From a bacterium (GTDB lineage: Bacteria; Patescibacteriota; Saccharimonadia; Saccharimonadales; UBA4665): a DNA stretch of 20,632 nt. Positions 1 through 6,884 of the stretch are shown here, in pieces. The position numbers were made by a program, and so were the translations under genes. A model generated the notes under the pieces. It worked only from the letters and a program-made list of their open reading frames with translations. It was not told where the DNA came from and searched no databases. The stretch is from assembly GCA_021788675.1 (NCBI GenBank), contig JAJYKI010000003.1:1-20632 (forward strand), given 5' to 3'. How positions within the stretch are numbered: position 1 is the first letter of the stretch; every line of letters starts with the position of its first letter.

Positions 1-710
1 TAATAGGCTTTAGTAAATGCATCATATGCATTCGAATATCCCCCAATTTCATAAATATAGCCGTTATATTCTAAGGAATAATCGAACTGTTGAGCGTCCG
101 GTAAGTCTGACGTACTATAACACCACGTACTGCTATATAGAGTCCATCCTGTTGGACATGTTGAGATAGTAGTAAACCCTCCCGATGCAGTAGTTTGCGC
201 ATATTCTACCATGGCAGCACTCTGTTGGCCGCCCAACACATATATGTATCCGTTATACGATACAGAGGAGGCTTGATTACCACTACCAGTCTCAAGTCCT
301 GTAGTTGGTGTCCAGCTGGATATAACTCCTGTTGTCGAGTTGATTGTGGCATAGTATACATTGGCGGTTAAAGTTCCTGCACCGCCTCCAATCTCATAAA
401 TATATCCATTTGCCACAACAGCAGTTGCAGCATTAGTTGGATTAGTAAGAGATGTAGTGGGATTCCAGGTGCCTACAACACCGTTACTACTAATAGGAGC
501 GTAAAATACTGCTGAACTATACGTTGTGGTATAACCCCCGATTATATACATGTAATTTCCAACTACGACACAATCAGCTTCATATACCGCAGTAGACAGC
601 GATCCTGTTAAGGTCCAGGCGCCGATGCCGCCAGACGTACTCAAGGTTGCATAATATACGTTTGATCCGCCCGATGAATCAACTATTTCGTAAGCATAGT
701 TGTTATAGAC
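1..710 (-). repeat. Kelch-like blade repeats in the surface protein
   Basis: From residue 429 to the window edge the protein has about five related units. Their cores are NNYAYEIVDSSGG (about 431), NYMYIIGGYT (480), NGYIYEIGGG (529), NGYIYVLGGQ (581) and NGYIYEIGGY (644). Each of the first three cores is followed 12-25 residues later by a Y-Y/F-A strand and a G-x-x-x-x-W turn (GGIGAW, GVVGTW, GVISSW). Spacing is 49-63 residues. The Gly-Gly pair after a hydrophobic beta strand and the late Trp are kelch hallmarks. The first unit is degenerate and lacks the full GG. More blades probably lie beyond position 1. Confidence 0.75.
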
Positions 711-1994
711 TAAGTTATCATAACAAGTATAATAACCTGCGGCGAGTGATGACATGGTTGTTTGGGAGCCACACCAAACCATTCCAATTTTATTAAACCC
801 ACTTTGACAACTAATAGAGCTAGTGTTATTGGGTCCAAGTGCTCCACCACTATCTGTAGAATTATTAATTTGGTTTTGCGATCTACTAATCCCTCCCTCA
901 TTATTACCGCTAGAAAACATATTAGATGAATTAACAGATACGCTTGGGTCGATCGAAATAGGATAAGACAGGTGCTTAAGCCCGACGGCCATGAGGTAGA
1001 CTTTGTTCTTCTTGAGAATAAGTTTTGTGGGTGTGGATTTAACTGTTTGACCATTTGCTCGGCCGTCACTTTGTTTAATGACTGGGGCCGACAGGCTGAA
1101 GTCGATGTTGTTGGCTCCTTCAATGCCAATACTACCTCCTGCCATATTAAAGGCCTTAAAGCCATTAGGTAAATTTAGGGTGTAGGGGAAATCCAAAGCA
1201 TTACCGACGTAATGATTGACGATGATGTCTTCGGCTAGTTGTGTCTTTTGCGGAGTATAAACTGCTTGAACAGAGCCGTTACCTAAATTGTAAACAAAGT
1301 GCCCGCTTGAGAGCTTATTGACACTAGACGTAGTAAAGTCAGGTGTTAAACCTAAACTAATATTATTGATGTCATCGGTTAGCGAAATGCCTTTATTTAA
1401 ATCGACTGGGATTCTGGCGCTGTAAAGCCCAGTCCCGGGCTGACCGACCAAGACGTTCTGCGCCAAACGGCTTTCGGCGCCTAATCCGCTCTCGTTAATA
1501 ACATAATCGTTTTTGGCCAAATCCAATTTAGTGCCATTAAACAGTTTCATATCCGGTTTATTTAGAAGTAATCCGGCTTGGTAGGATATGGTTTTAGGGG
1601 ATGATCCATGCATATATACAATTAAAGGACTAAGACTAACGCTTAGTATCACGACCGCATATATTGCATAGCGAACGAGTTCCTTGAAGTGTTTAACTGG
1701 CGGAAACAGTTTTTTTAGGCGTCGTTTTAATGCCAACTTTGTATGAAAGTATCTTTTTACCAGGCGCCTAGTAAGATTATGCCTGGCCATGAAACGCCTA
1801 ATTGATCGACAATAGACGTTTTTATGAAGTTTTTTATGTAAGATCTGCCAGGTAGCTAATACTTTATCTATTATGCGAGATTTGTTATGGCTCGGGTTAT
1901 AGGTTGGTCTTTGGTCATAATTCTCATAAGGTTTCCGATATTGGTTTCGAAAAACTGACTCATGTTTTTTTGATATAGTTTTATTGCTATACAC
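1..1994 (-). CDS. Large membrane-anchored kelch-like surface protein, C-terminus beyond the window
   Basis: One open frame of 664 complete codons runs from a GTG at 1994 off the left edge. The GTG follows an in-frame TAG (1995-1997) and has a GGAG Shine-Dalgarno 6 nt upstream; the first in-frame ATG (Met69, nt 1790) has no comparable site. Residues 1-108 are strongly basic. Residues 109-128 form one hydrophobic helix (YAIYAVVILSVSLSPLIVYM), read as a signal anchor that leaves the rest outside. Residues 130-350 look beta-rich and end in YPISIDPSVSV, a type of motif often seen in secreted repeat proteins of Gram-positive bacteria. A Ser/Asn/Gly-rich linker (about 352-395) leads into repeats of 50-63 residues with Y-I-Y-x-x-G-G cores, read as kelch or beta-propeller blades. 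A surface or adhesion role is inference; the family was not identified. Codon use is more AT-rich than in the housekeeping genes nearby. Confidence 0.85.
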   Translation of the reverse strand, partial: MYSNKTISKKHESVFRNQYRKPYENYDQRPTYNPSHNKSRIIDKVLATWQILHKKLHKNVYCRSIRRFMARHNLTRRLVKRYFHTKLALKRRLKKLFPPVKHFKELVRYAIYAVVILSVSLSPLIVYMHGSSPKTISYQAGLLLNKPDMKLFNGTKLDLAKNDYVINESGLGAESRLAQNVLVGQPGTGLYSARIPVDLNKGISLTDDINNISLGLTPDFTTSSVNKLSSGHFVYNLGNGSVQAVYTPQKTQLAEDIIVNHYVGNALDFPYTLNLPNGFKAFNMAGGSIGIEGANNIDFSLSAPVIKQSDGRANGQTVKSTPTKLILKKNKVYLMAVGLKHLSYPISIDPSVSVNSSNMFSSGNNEGGISRSQNQINNSTDSGGALGPNNTSSISCQSGFNKIGMVWCGSQTTMSSLAAGYYTCYDNLVYNNYAYEIVDSSGGSNVYYATLSTSGGIGAWTLTGSLSTAVYEADCVVVGNYMYIIGGYTTTYSSAVFYAPISSNGVVGTWNPTTSLTNPTNAATAVVANGYIYEIGGGAGTLTANVYYATINSTTGVISSWTPTTGLETGSGNQASSVSYNGYIYVLGGQQSAAMVEYAQTTASGGFTTISTCPTGWTLYSSTWCYSTSDLPDAQQFDYSLEYNGYIYEIGGYSNAYDAFTKAY

Positions 1995-2032
1995 CTATGA
2001 CTCCGAATAATAAAACACAAGAGAATAATCTA

Positions 2033-2041
2033 AATATAGCA
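2033..2041 (-). promoter_or_regulatory. Candidate extended -10 promoter of the kelch-like gene
   Basis: On the minus strand TGCTATATT is an extended -10 element (TG-n-TATATT). It would start transcription near 2026 and give a leader of about 32 nt before the GTG at 1994. No good -35 lies 17 nt upstream. An inverted repeat TTGTAA-GT-TTACAA (2051-2064) sits about where a -35 or an operator would lie. Confidence 0.35.
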
Positions 2042-2091
2042 CAAGCGCAATTGTAAGTTTACAAGGCTTAAGTCAATCGGTTTTTATTTAT

Positions 2092-3399
2092 TTAGATTTG
2101 TGATTGCTTGTTTATTCGGGAAATAACCTGATCCAAGCTCAGTTTGGCTTCGGTTGAATCTTCCATGTGTCTAAGAGTATATAGGTCATTTTTGATCTCG
2201 TCCGGCCCAACGATTAAAACGTACTTCAGCTGCTTTTTGCGGGCAATATTAAGCTGGTCGCCCAGTTTACGTTTGGAGATATCTACGGCAGCATTAATTC
2301 CCTGGGTGCGCATACGTCTAGCGATCTTTAGACCGGATTCCAATGTGTCCGGCAAGACTGCTATATAAATTTGCGTGTCCGTATCAATTGCCGGCATTAA
2401 CTTGTGTAGTTCAAGAAAGTTAGCTAGTGTGGCATCTCCTAGTCCGAAGCCGGCAGTTGGAACCGGCTCAACTCCGAATAGACCAACCAGGCCGTCGTAG
2501 CGACCGCCGCCCATCATTGAACGGTTATTATCTGGGTGGGTATCGAAAACCTCAAAAACAATGCCGCTGTAGTAATCAAAACCGCGCATCAGGGTAGGGT
2601 CGAATATGGCATTGTCTATGCCGTGTTCAATTAGCGATTTTATAACTTCAAGTAATTCTTGAGCCGGGGCGGTTTTCAGTAGTTCGGCCGGCAAATCGTT
2701 AATGTCGGTTGTATCCAGTAAATTTAAAAGTTTTTCGGCAATTGAATTTTGTTTTTGCTCAGGTCTCAGAATATCGTCCAGCTGCGCAATGAAGCTTAAC
2801 GGTTCAAGCTTAGCCTTACGATCAATCAGCTTAGCCATGGCATAGCTCTGGTCCGGACTCAGCTTTAAGTAGTTGCTAAAGATAAGATCGCTAAGTTGGC
2901 GATGATTAAGTTTTATCTGGTACATATCGCTGGACGCGCCAAAAGCTTTATATATATCGTCGGCAATGAAGATTAATTCCAATTCAGCATTGGTATTGGC
3001 GATACCGAATATGTCGACGTTTAATTGCCAGTGTTCCCGCAGGCGTCCCCGCTGTGGTCTTTCATAGCGCCAAAGGTTCGGGATTGAAAACCAGCGCAGC
3101 GGATAAGCCAACTCCTGGCGTCTGGCTGCCACCATGCGGCTGACACTTGGTGTCATTTCCGGGCGAATCGCGACCTCCCTACCGCCTCGATCAATAAAGC
3201 TGTATGTCTGTTCACTGACGATTTCCTGACCGCTTTTAGCTTTATACAGATCAAGCGCTTCTAGAATCGGAGCGTCATACTCCTCGTAGCCGTAGCTTTT
3301 TACAACTTTCCGAATAACACTAAACATATAGTTCTGTTTTCGTTTATCTTCAGGATAGAAATCGCGTGCTCCTTTATACGGAGCGGTTGAAAGTTTCAT
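2092..3399 (-). CDS. hisS: Histidyl-tRNA synthetase
   Basis: Class II aminoacyl-tRNA synthetase that charges tRNA-His in the cytoplasm. The 435 residues match the usual bacterial length. Visible signatures are IRPEMTPSVSR (78-88), motif 2 RYERPQRGRLREHWQ (111-125), the histidine-specific loop LMRGFDYYSGIVFEV (270-284), GGGRYDGL (297-304) and motif 3 GFGLGDATL (317-325). Residues from about 345 to the end form the HGTP anticodon-binding domain. Motif 2 shows small changes (LREHWQLNVD where RYREFYQ is common) but keeps its arginines. The ATG at 3399 begins MKLSTAPYKGARDFYPED, as expected for the family; no clear Shine-Dalgarno precedes it. The gene lies between the lipoprotein gene and the kelch-like gene, 126 and 97 nt away, so it is probably transcribed on its own. 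Confidence 0.97.
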   Translation of the reverse strand: MKLSTAPYKGARDFYPEDKRKQNYMFSVIRKVVKSYGYEEYDAPILEALDLYKAKSGQEIVSEQTYSFIDRGGREVAIRPEMTPSVSRMVAARRQELAYPLRWFSIPNLWRYERPQRGRLREHWQLNVDIFGIANTNAELELIFIADDIYKAFGASSDMYQIKLNHRQLSDLIFSNYLKLSPDQSYAMAKLIDRKAKLEPLSFIAQLDDILRPEQKQNSIAEKLLNLLDTTDINDLPAELLKTAPAQELLEVIKSLIEHGIDNAIFDPTLMRGFDYYSGIVFEVFDTHPDNNRSMMGGGRYDGLVGLFGVEPVPTAGFGLGDATLANFLELHKLMPAIDTDTQIYIAVLPDTLESGLKIARRMRTQGINAAVDISKRKLGDQLNIARKKQLKYVLIVGPDEIKNDLYTLRHMEDSTEAKLSLDQVISRINKQSQI

Positions 3400-3439
3400 A
3401 AATAAATCTTACTATTTAGTGCCATTAACTAATTTAGGT

Positions 3440-3459
3440 AACTTTGTTTTAACAAAGTT
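3440..3459. promoter_or_regulatory. Perfect 9-bp palindrome upstream of hisS
   Basis: AACTTTGTT-TT-AACAAAGTT is a perfect inverted repeat with a 2-nt centre, 41 nt upstream of the hisS start. It is not followed by a T-tract on the hisS strand, so it does not look like a terminator. It fits an operator-like site or a small hairpin in the hisS leader. No known operator was recognised. Confidence 0.4.
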
Positions 3460-3525
3460 TGACTTTAATTTTATCATGAACCTTGCAATCACGGACTATC
3501 GTGAACCAAAAATTGCTAATCAGTT

Positions 3526-4263
3526 TTAGAAGCTCGCCGGCGTTTTGAGTAGGCACGCAACCGCTGCGTTGTCGATTGATTCGGCCTGAGCAACCGTAGT
3601 GGCGTTAAACGTCCTAACATCTTGTCCCCCACCACTATATATTACACTCACGGCGTTCTGCGTCTTCACTGTTTGACTATTGATATAGAAATTGGTAGAT
3701 TGCCACTCAGCCTCGACATAACAGCTATTATTGAAATCATCAATGTTCACCATTTGAACTTGCTTAGACAACTGTCCGTTTGGTTCCACTATAAACTCTG
3801 CCTCTAAGTGTGGGCCCACACCTTGGTACTTTTGAGAGTGCCTATATTCACAATATTGGCCTGGGCTTGGCTTATAGCCCTGTGACAACCAGCCACCTCC
3901 GGTTTCGCTCTCAATAGTTTGCAAACTTGCACAATAGGCATCAAAAAAACCATTGGATGATTGAGCACTGCTCTCTAATTTCTGCGCAAACGTTAACATT
4001 GCCTGAGCTATATGATTATTGCGACCGGAGCTCATTAAATAACTGACTAATGAATCTGGTCCACTATTAGACCGACTGCTGTTTTGGGTTTGCTCGGTAG
4101 TAGTAGTAATAGTAGTAGTTGATGTCGGCTTGGATACGTGCGTCGATTCGCTAGCGCCACTCTGACTAGAGCACCCGGCTAACAATGTCGATGCAGCGAA
4201 TAACAGCGCAATTTTACTATTTGACTTTCCTCTCAGCTCCAAACGTTCGGCATGCCTTAGCAT
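3526..4263 (-). CDS. Putative lipoprotein with Thr/Ser-rich linker
   Basis: The 245-residue protein begins with a basic stretch, a hydrophobic segment (residues 18-30) and a lipobox L28-A29-G30-C31, so Cys31 should be lipidated and the protein tethered to the outer face of the membrane. Residues 32-68 form a low-complexity Ser/Thr/Gln linker (TSTTTITTTTEQTQ). The mature domain (about 70-245) has four cysteines, C111, C138, C181 and C237, which could form two disulfides. The ATG at 4263 has a strong AAGGAG Shine-Dalgarno with a 5-nt gap. Gene and flanks are AT-rich. No family was recognised; the lipoprotein call is well supported, the function unknown. Confidence 0.85.
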   Translation of the reverse strand: MLRHAERLELRGKSNSKIALLFAASTLLAGCSSQSGASESTHVSKPTSTTTITTTTEQTQNSSRSNSGPDSLVSYLMSSGRNNHIAQAMLTFAQKLESSAQSSNGFFDAYCASLQTIESETGGGWLSQGYKPSPGQYCEYRHSQKYQGVGPHLEAEFIVEPNGQLSKQVQMVNIDDFNNSCYVEAEWQSTNFYINSQTVKTQNAVSVIYSGGGQDVRTFNATTVAQAESIDNAAVACLLKTPASF

Positions 4264-4331
4264 ATTTACTCCTTAATATATATCTAATTAAGTTGTTAAG
4301 TCTTCAACCACATATTTTTATAACTAACTAA

Positions 4332-4359
4332 TTAATAATACAAAAATTTGTAAAGTCAA
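4332..4359 (-). promoter_or_regulatory. Candidate promoter of the lipoprotein gene
   Basis: On the minus strand TTGACT (4354-4359) and TATTAA (4332-4337) are separated by 16 nt. The predicted start near 4325 gives a leader of about 60 nt before the ATG at 4263. The -35 is good, the -10 only fair, and the whole spacer is AT-rich, so chance similarity is possible. Confidence 0.35.
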
Positions 4360-4560
4360 AAAAATACCACTAATTTCTCAGTGAGTAGTCCTAAGAACAA
4401 TTGTTGTAACTTAAAAACTATTGGTTAAATGATGCTAGGGATAAGATTCTTTTTTTACAAAAGCTATTTGTCTATCTTAAAAATCGCGCTCTATAGTTCA
4501 CATTATCCGGGATAAAGCTCTTCTTAGTAATTAAGTATCATATTGAAATCGAGTATTATC
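4360..4560. other. AT-rich non-coding spacer between lipoprotein gene and tRNA
   Basis: No convincing coding frame was seen. The only structure found is a short perfect inverted repeat TTATCC-G-GGATAA (4503-4515), about 50 nt downstream of the tRNA 3' end on the minus strand. No T-tract follows directly, so it is a weak candidate for the tRNA transcript end. Confidence 0.3.
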
Positions 4561-4644
4561 TGGTGCGCGGGAGAGGACTTGAACCTCCATGGGTTGCCCC
4601 GCTAGCTCCTAAGGCTAGTGCGTCTACCATTTCGCCACCCGCGC
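4561..4644 (-). tRNA. tRNA-Leu (anticodon UAG), CCA encoded
   Basis: The minus strand folds into a class II tRNA. The acceptor stem GCGCGGG pairs 7/7 with CCCGCGC, followed by discriminator A and an encoded CCA. The D arm is GGCGAAATGGTAGACGC. The anticodon stem CTAGC/GCTAG closes the loop CTTAGGA with anticodon TAG, which reads CUN leucine codons. A long variable arm is built on GGGGCAACCC, and the T arm is GAGG-TTCAAGT-CCTC. All elements are present. It stands alone, not in a tRNA cluster. Confidence 0.97.
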
Positions 4645-4684
4645 GTGTATGCGAAGTTTTAAATTCTTATGAGCGTATTTTAAC

Positions 4685-4699
4685 TTATCTAACAGATAA
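4685..4699. promoter_or_regulatory. Inverted repeat between tRNA-Leu and the divergent membrane gene
   Basis: TTATCT-AAC-AGATAA is a perfect 6-bp inverted repeat, 41 nt upstream of the tRNA 5' end and 18 nt before the plus-strand -35 at 4717. It could be a small operator in the shared region; it may also be chance in AT-rich DNA. Confidence 0.25.
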
Positions 4700-4716
4700 A
4701 GCATAGCATAAAAGAC

Positions 4717-4744
4717 TTGCCACGAGGTTTATTTTATTTATAAC
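4717..4744 (+). promoter_or_regulatory. Sigma-70-type promoter of the membrane protein gene
   Basis: TTGCCA (4717-4722) and TATAAC (4739-4744) are 16 nt apart, each one mismatch from consensus. Transcription would start near 4751, about 30 nt before the ATG at 4781. Confidence 0.55.
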
Positions 4745-4780
4745 CTGCTAATCGCTTAATTATGGTAAGCTTTTTAAGTA

Positions 4781-5494
4781 ATGGCAGCGACTAAAATTAA
4801 GCCGAATAATGACAATCTAAAATTAATGTCAGGCATGGAAGTCCTGCGACTTAGTTATTCTTTCGCCCTCAAAAGTTATGAGCAGGTCGCAGTCCTGTTT
4901 TTACTTCCGGCTTTAGTTACGACGCTGGGCACATTGTATTTAGAGAGCGGGGCCATCGAATACACAAAATATCATCTATTAAACCAAAGTTTCTATCTTG
5001 GTCTTGGCCTGATTGGTTTAGGCATTATCTGGCAGCTAATAAACTACAGTCCGTCAATTTATTTCTTAAGTGAAGCGACTAGAAAACCGACCCTACCGAG
5101 CATTATCGAGTGCTATAGGCTCGGTTTAAAAAAGTACTTTAAGATTCTATATATGGCCTTAATTGCCGATATGCTGCTGGTATTAAGTATGGTTTTATTC
5201 ATCTTTCCTTTTATAATCTTTTTTCCACGCTTAATTTTGTTACCGTTTTTCGCCGCCGAGCATCCCGAAGCGAAGGCTAGCGAACTCCTTAATATGGCCA
5301 GAACTGCGACTAAGCCTTACTTTACACCTATCTGGAACGTTTATCTGACTATGGCGCTATACTTTATCGTTCTGAACCTGATATTATCAATCATTCCATT
5401 CGGTATAGTTTTTATAAGCATACTAACCTACGTCACCATCTTTATGCCGGTTTTGATATATAGGCAAATCGTCAATTTGAATAGTAACTTGTAA
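4781..5494 (+). CDS. Polytopic integral membrane protein
   Basis: The 237-residue protein has a short charged N-terminus, then about five or six hydrophobic segments near residues 35-53, 72-90, 122-143, 145-158 and 186-226 (probably two helices). The layout, with amphipathic pieces between membrane helices and a central loop (LPSIIECYRLGLKKYFK), resembles small membrane proteins of the DUF975/YciC or glycerophosphodiesterase-membrane-domain type, but the match is by general look only. No catalytic motif is visible. The ATG at 4781 lacks a Shine-Dalgarno (CTTTTTAAGTA precedes it); a second in-frame ATG at residue 16 lacks one too. It has its own promoter and ends tail to tail with rsmD, 24 nt apart. 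Confidence 0.85.
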   Translation: MAATKIKPNNDNLKLMSGMEVLRLSYSFALKSYEQVAVLFLLPALVTTLGTLYLESGAIEYTKYHLLNQSFYLGLGLIGLGIIWQLINYSPSIYFLSEATRKPTLPSIIECYRLGLKKYFKILYMALIADMLLVLSMVLFIFPFIIFFPRLILLPFFAAEHPEAKASELLNMARTATKPYFTPIWNVYLTMALYFIVLNLILSIIPFGIVFISILTYVTIFMPVLIYRQIVNLNSNL

Positions 5495-5518
5495 AGCCCG
5501 TAAAAACTTAGTATTGTG

Positions 5519-6049
5519 TCAGAATTTAAAAAATAAGGCCTGGGCATCACCGTAGTGTTTGGCTTTAACAAGCTTTATTCCGCTAACGGCTAAATCTACA
5601 CTATGGTCGGGCGGCAACGACAAGATTAGAACCCCCGTCTTATTAAGCCTTTCGGTTAATTTAAGCATGGTGCTGTCTTTGACCTTATCGTAGGGCGGAT
5701 CAGCGATGATTAAGTCAAAGCTTTCCTTAGTTGTCGCCAGCCAGCTTTCTACGCTAGAATGAACGGCCTTAAAATCATGATCGGCCAAGTTAAGCGCATG
5801 CGCATTGGAGCGAATCGTGGCGTAAGCGGTCTTATCGGCTTCAACTGCAGTAACGTGTTTTGCACCCCGGCTTAAGGCTTCAAAGCCGATTGCGCCGCTA
5901 CCCGAGTAGGCGTCAAGCAGGCTTAGACCCTCTATATCCCCTAAAGCCGCAAAGATGGCGCCGCGCAGTTTTTCGCTCATCGGATGTGTCGAGGCTTTCT
6001 TAGGCGATGCTAAGATTCTGCCTTTATACTGTCCGGCAATAATACGCAT
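5519..6049 (-). CDS. rsmD: 16S rRNA (guanine966-N2)-methyltransferase RsmD
   Basis: SAM-dependent enzyme that methylates G966 of 16S rRNA during 30S assembly. The 176-residue protein starts MRIIAGQYKGR, the usual RsmD opening. It shows the SAM-binding motif LLDAYSGSGAIGFEALSRGA (44-63), the acidic residue of motif II in AVEAD (68-72), and the catalytic IADPPYD (115-121). I chose the ATG at 6049, 7 nt after the stop of the upstream gene. A GTG at 6082 would add 11 residues (MPRSKPSLNKN) and overlap the upstream gene by 26 nt, but those residues lie outside the family consensus. It is the last gene of the tyrS-recG-PLC-like-rsmD operon. Confidence 0.93.
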   Translation of the reverse strand: MRIIAGQYKGRILASPKKASTHPMSEKLRGAIFAALGDIEGLSLLDAYSGSGAIGFEALSRGAKHVTAVEADKTAYATIRSNAHALNLADHDFKAVHSSVESWLATTKESFDLIIADPPYDKVKDSTMLKLTERLNKTGVLILSLPPDHSVDLAVSGIKLVKAKHYGDAQALFFKF

Positions 6050-6056
6050 GTTTTTA

Positions 6057-6872
6057 TTAAGACTCGGCTTCGATCGCGGCACCGTACCAGGCCAACGTAA
6101 CCGCCCTGACTAAGACCGGTATAAGGTGTTTTCTGACATCACTGGCGAGACTCCTGGTCCATCCGTCCTTATAAAAGCGATCATAAAAATCGAATTTATT
6201 AATTGACTTGGCGGTTTGACGATACCATTCCTGAATGTTTGAGGAGTCAACGTAGGCCAGGTGTGGCCCTTCACAGATACTTTGAGTGTATTGGATTGGT
6301 TTTAAAATTGTCGCGATACCAAGCTCAAAGGCGGCATGGGTCAAAAATATACCCTTTGGTCCCCAAAAACGCCAGTTATTAACCAGCATTTTAGAAACAG
6401 TCGCTCCCGACATCAGAATCCGGTCCTTGACACCTTCACGCTCGTCCATGCTGATACCGCCTAACAGTTCGCTGACTTTGTCTCCGTAAGGAAAATGATG
6501 CGCCGGTGTCAGACCGTCGACCATGGCATGGGCTAACCAGGCCGCTTCGAACCCGGCCCTCACCTCGTCATCGGCCCGGATACTATTAACCAGCTGATCA
6601 TAATGGTACTTAATGATGGCTAGTAATTCGACATCACTGTCGTCATCCGGCTGAATAAAGTGCCAGGGTTCGTCTTTCGCCAGCGGACTTTTCCGCTTAA
6701 TGGCATCGGGGCCGTTATTACCCTCGAAATGTATGACGTTGTTAATCTTTGGGAAATTAGTCTCCCGGCCGTTGAGCAGTATTTTGAGCTGTTTGGCAGC
6801 CAGCCGGTCAATTTTCTGATGCGCGCCCATAATCCGACCGGACGCTTTAGTTAAGGTTGAGCCTGAATACAT
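6057..6872 (-). CDS. Zinc-dependent phospholipase C / S1-P1 nuclease-like protein
   Basis: The 271-residue protein has no signal peptide or membrane helix. It carries a spread of His and Asp residues that recalls the helical tri-zinc fold of phospholipase C and S1/P1 nuclease: GAHQKID (H18), VIHFEGNNGPDA (H48, D56), EPWHFIQPDD (H71), and AAWLAHAMVDGLTPAHHFPYGD (H115, D119, H125, H126, D131). The last block, with A-H-x-x-x-D then H-H, is the most telling. Secreted members need their N-terminal Trp; here the region is cytoplasmic, so the metal count may differ. It starts 12 nt after recG and ends 7 nt before the rsmD ATG, hence co-transcribed. Substrate unknown; the fold call is inference. Confidence 0.7.
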   Translation of the reverse strand: MYSGSTLTKASGRIMGAHQKIDRLAAKQLKILLNGRETNFPKINNVIHFEGNNGPDAIKRKSPLAKDEPWHFIQPDDDSDVELLAIIKYHYDQLVNSIRADDEVRAGFEAAWLAHAMVDGLTPAHHFPYGDKVSELLGGISMDEREGVKDRILMSGATVSKMLVNNWRFWGPKGIFLTHAAFELGIATILKPIQYTQSICEGPHLAYVDSSNIQEWYRQTAKSINKFDFYDRFYKDGWTRSLASDVRKHLIPVLVRAVTLAWYGAAIEAES

Positions 6873-6884
6873 TTAGTTACTTAA

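Noticed and set aside
710..1165. A 151-codon frame on the minus strand
   Set aside because: It lies in another frame inside the kelch-like gene, whose frame is continuous, has a start with Shine-Dalgarno and shows repeats. The 151-codon product has no recognisable features.
1997..2056. A 19-codon plus-strand frame (MTPNNKTQENNLNIAQAQL)
   Set aside because: It has no ribosome site and overlaps the leader of the kelch-like gene; its Asn/Gln-rich product reflects AT-rich DNA.
3487..3500. CACG-GACTAT-CGTG as terminator of the lipoprotein gene
   Set aside because: The stem is only 4 bp and lacks a T-tract on the minus strand.
6050..6082. Upstream GTG start for rsmD
   Set aside because: It would add 11 residues outside the family consensus and overlap the upstream gene; MRIIAG at 6049 is the typical start.
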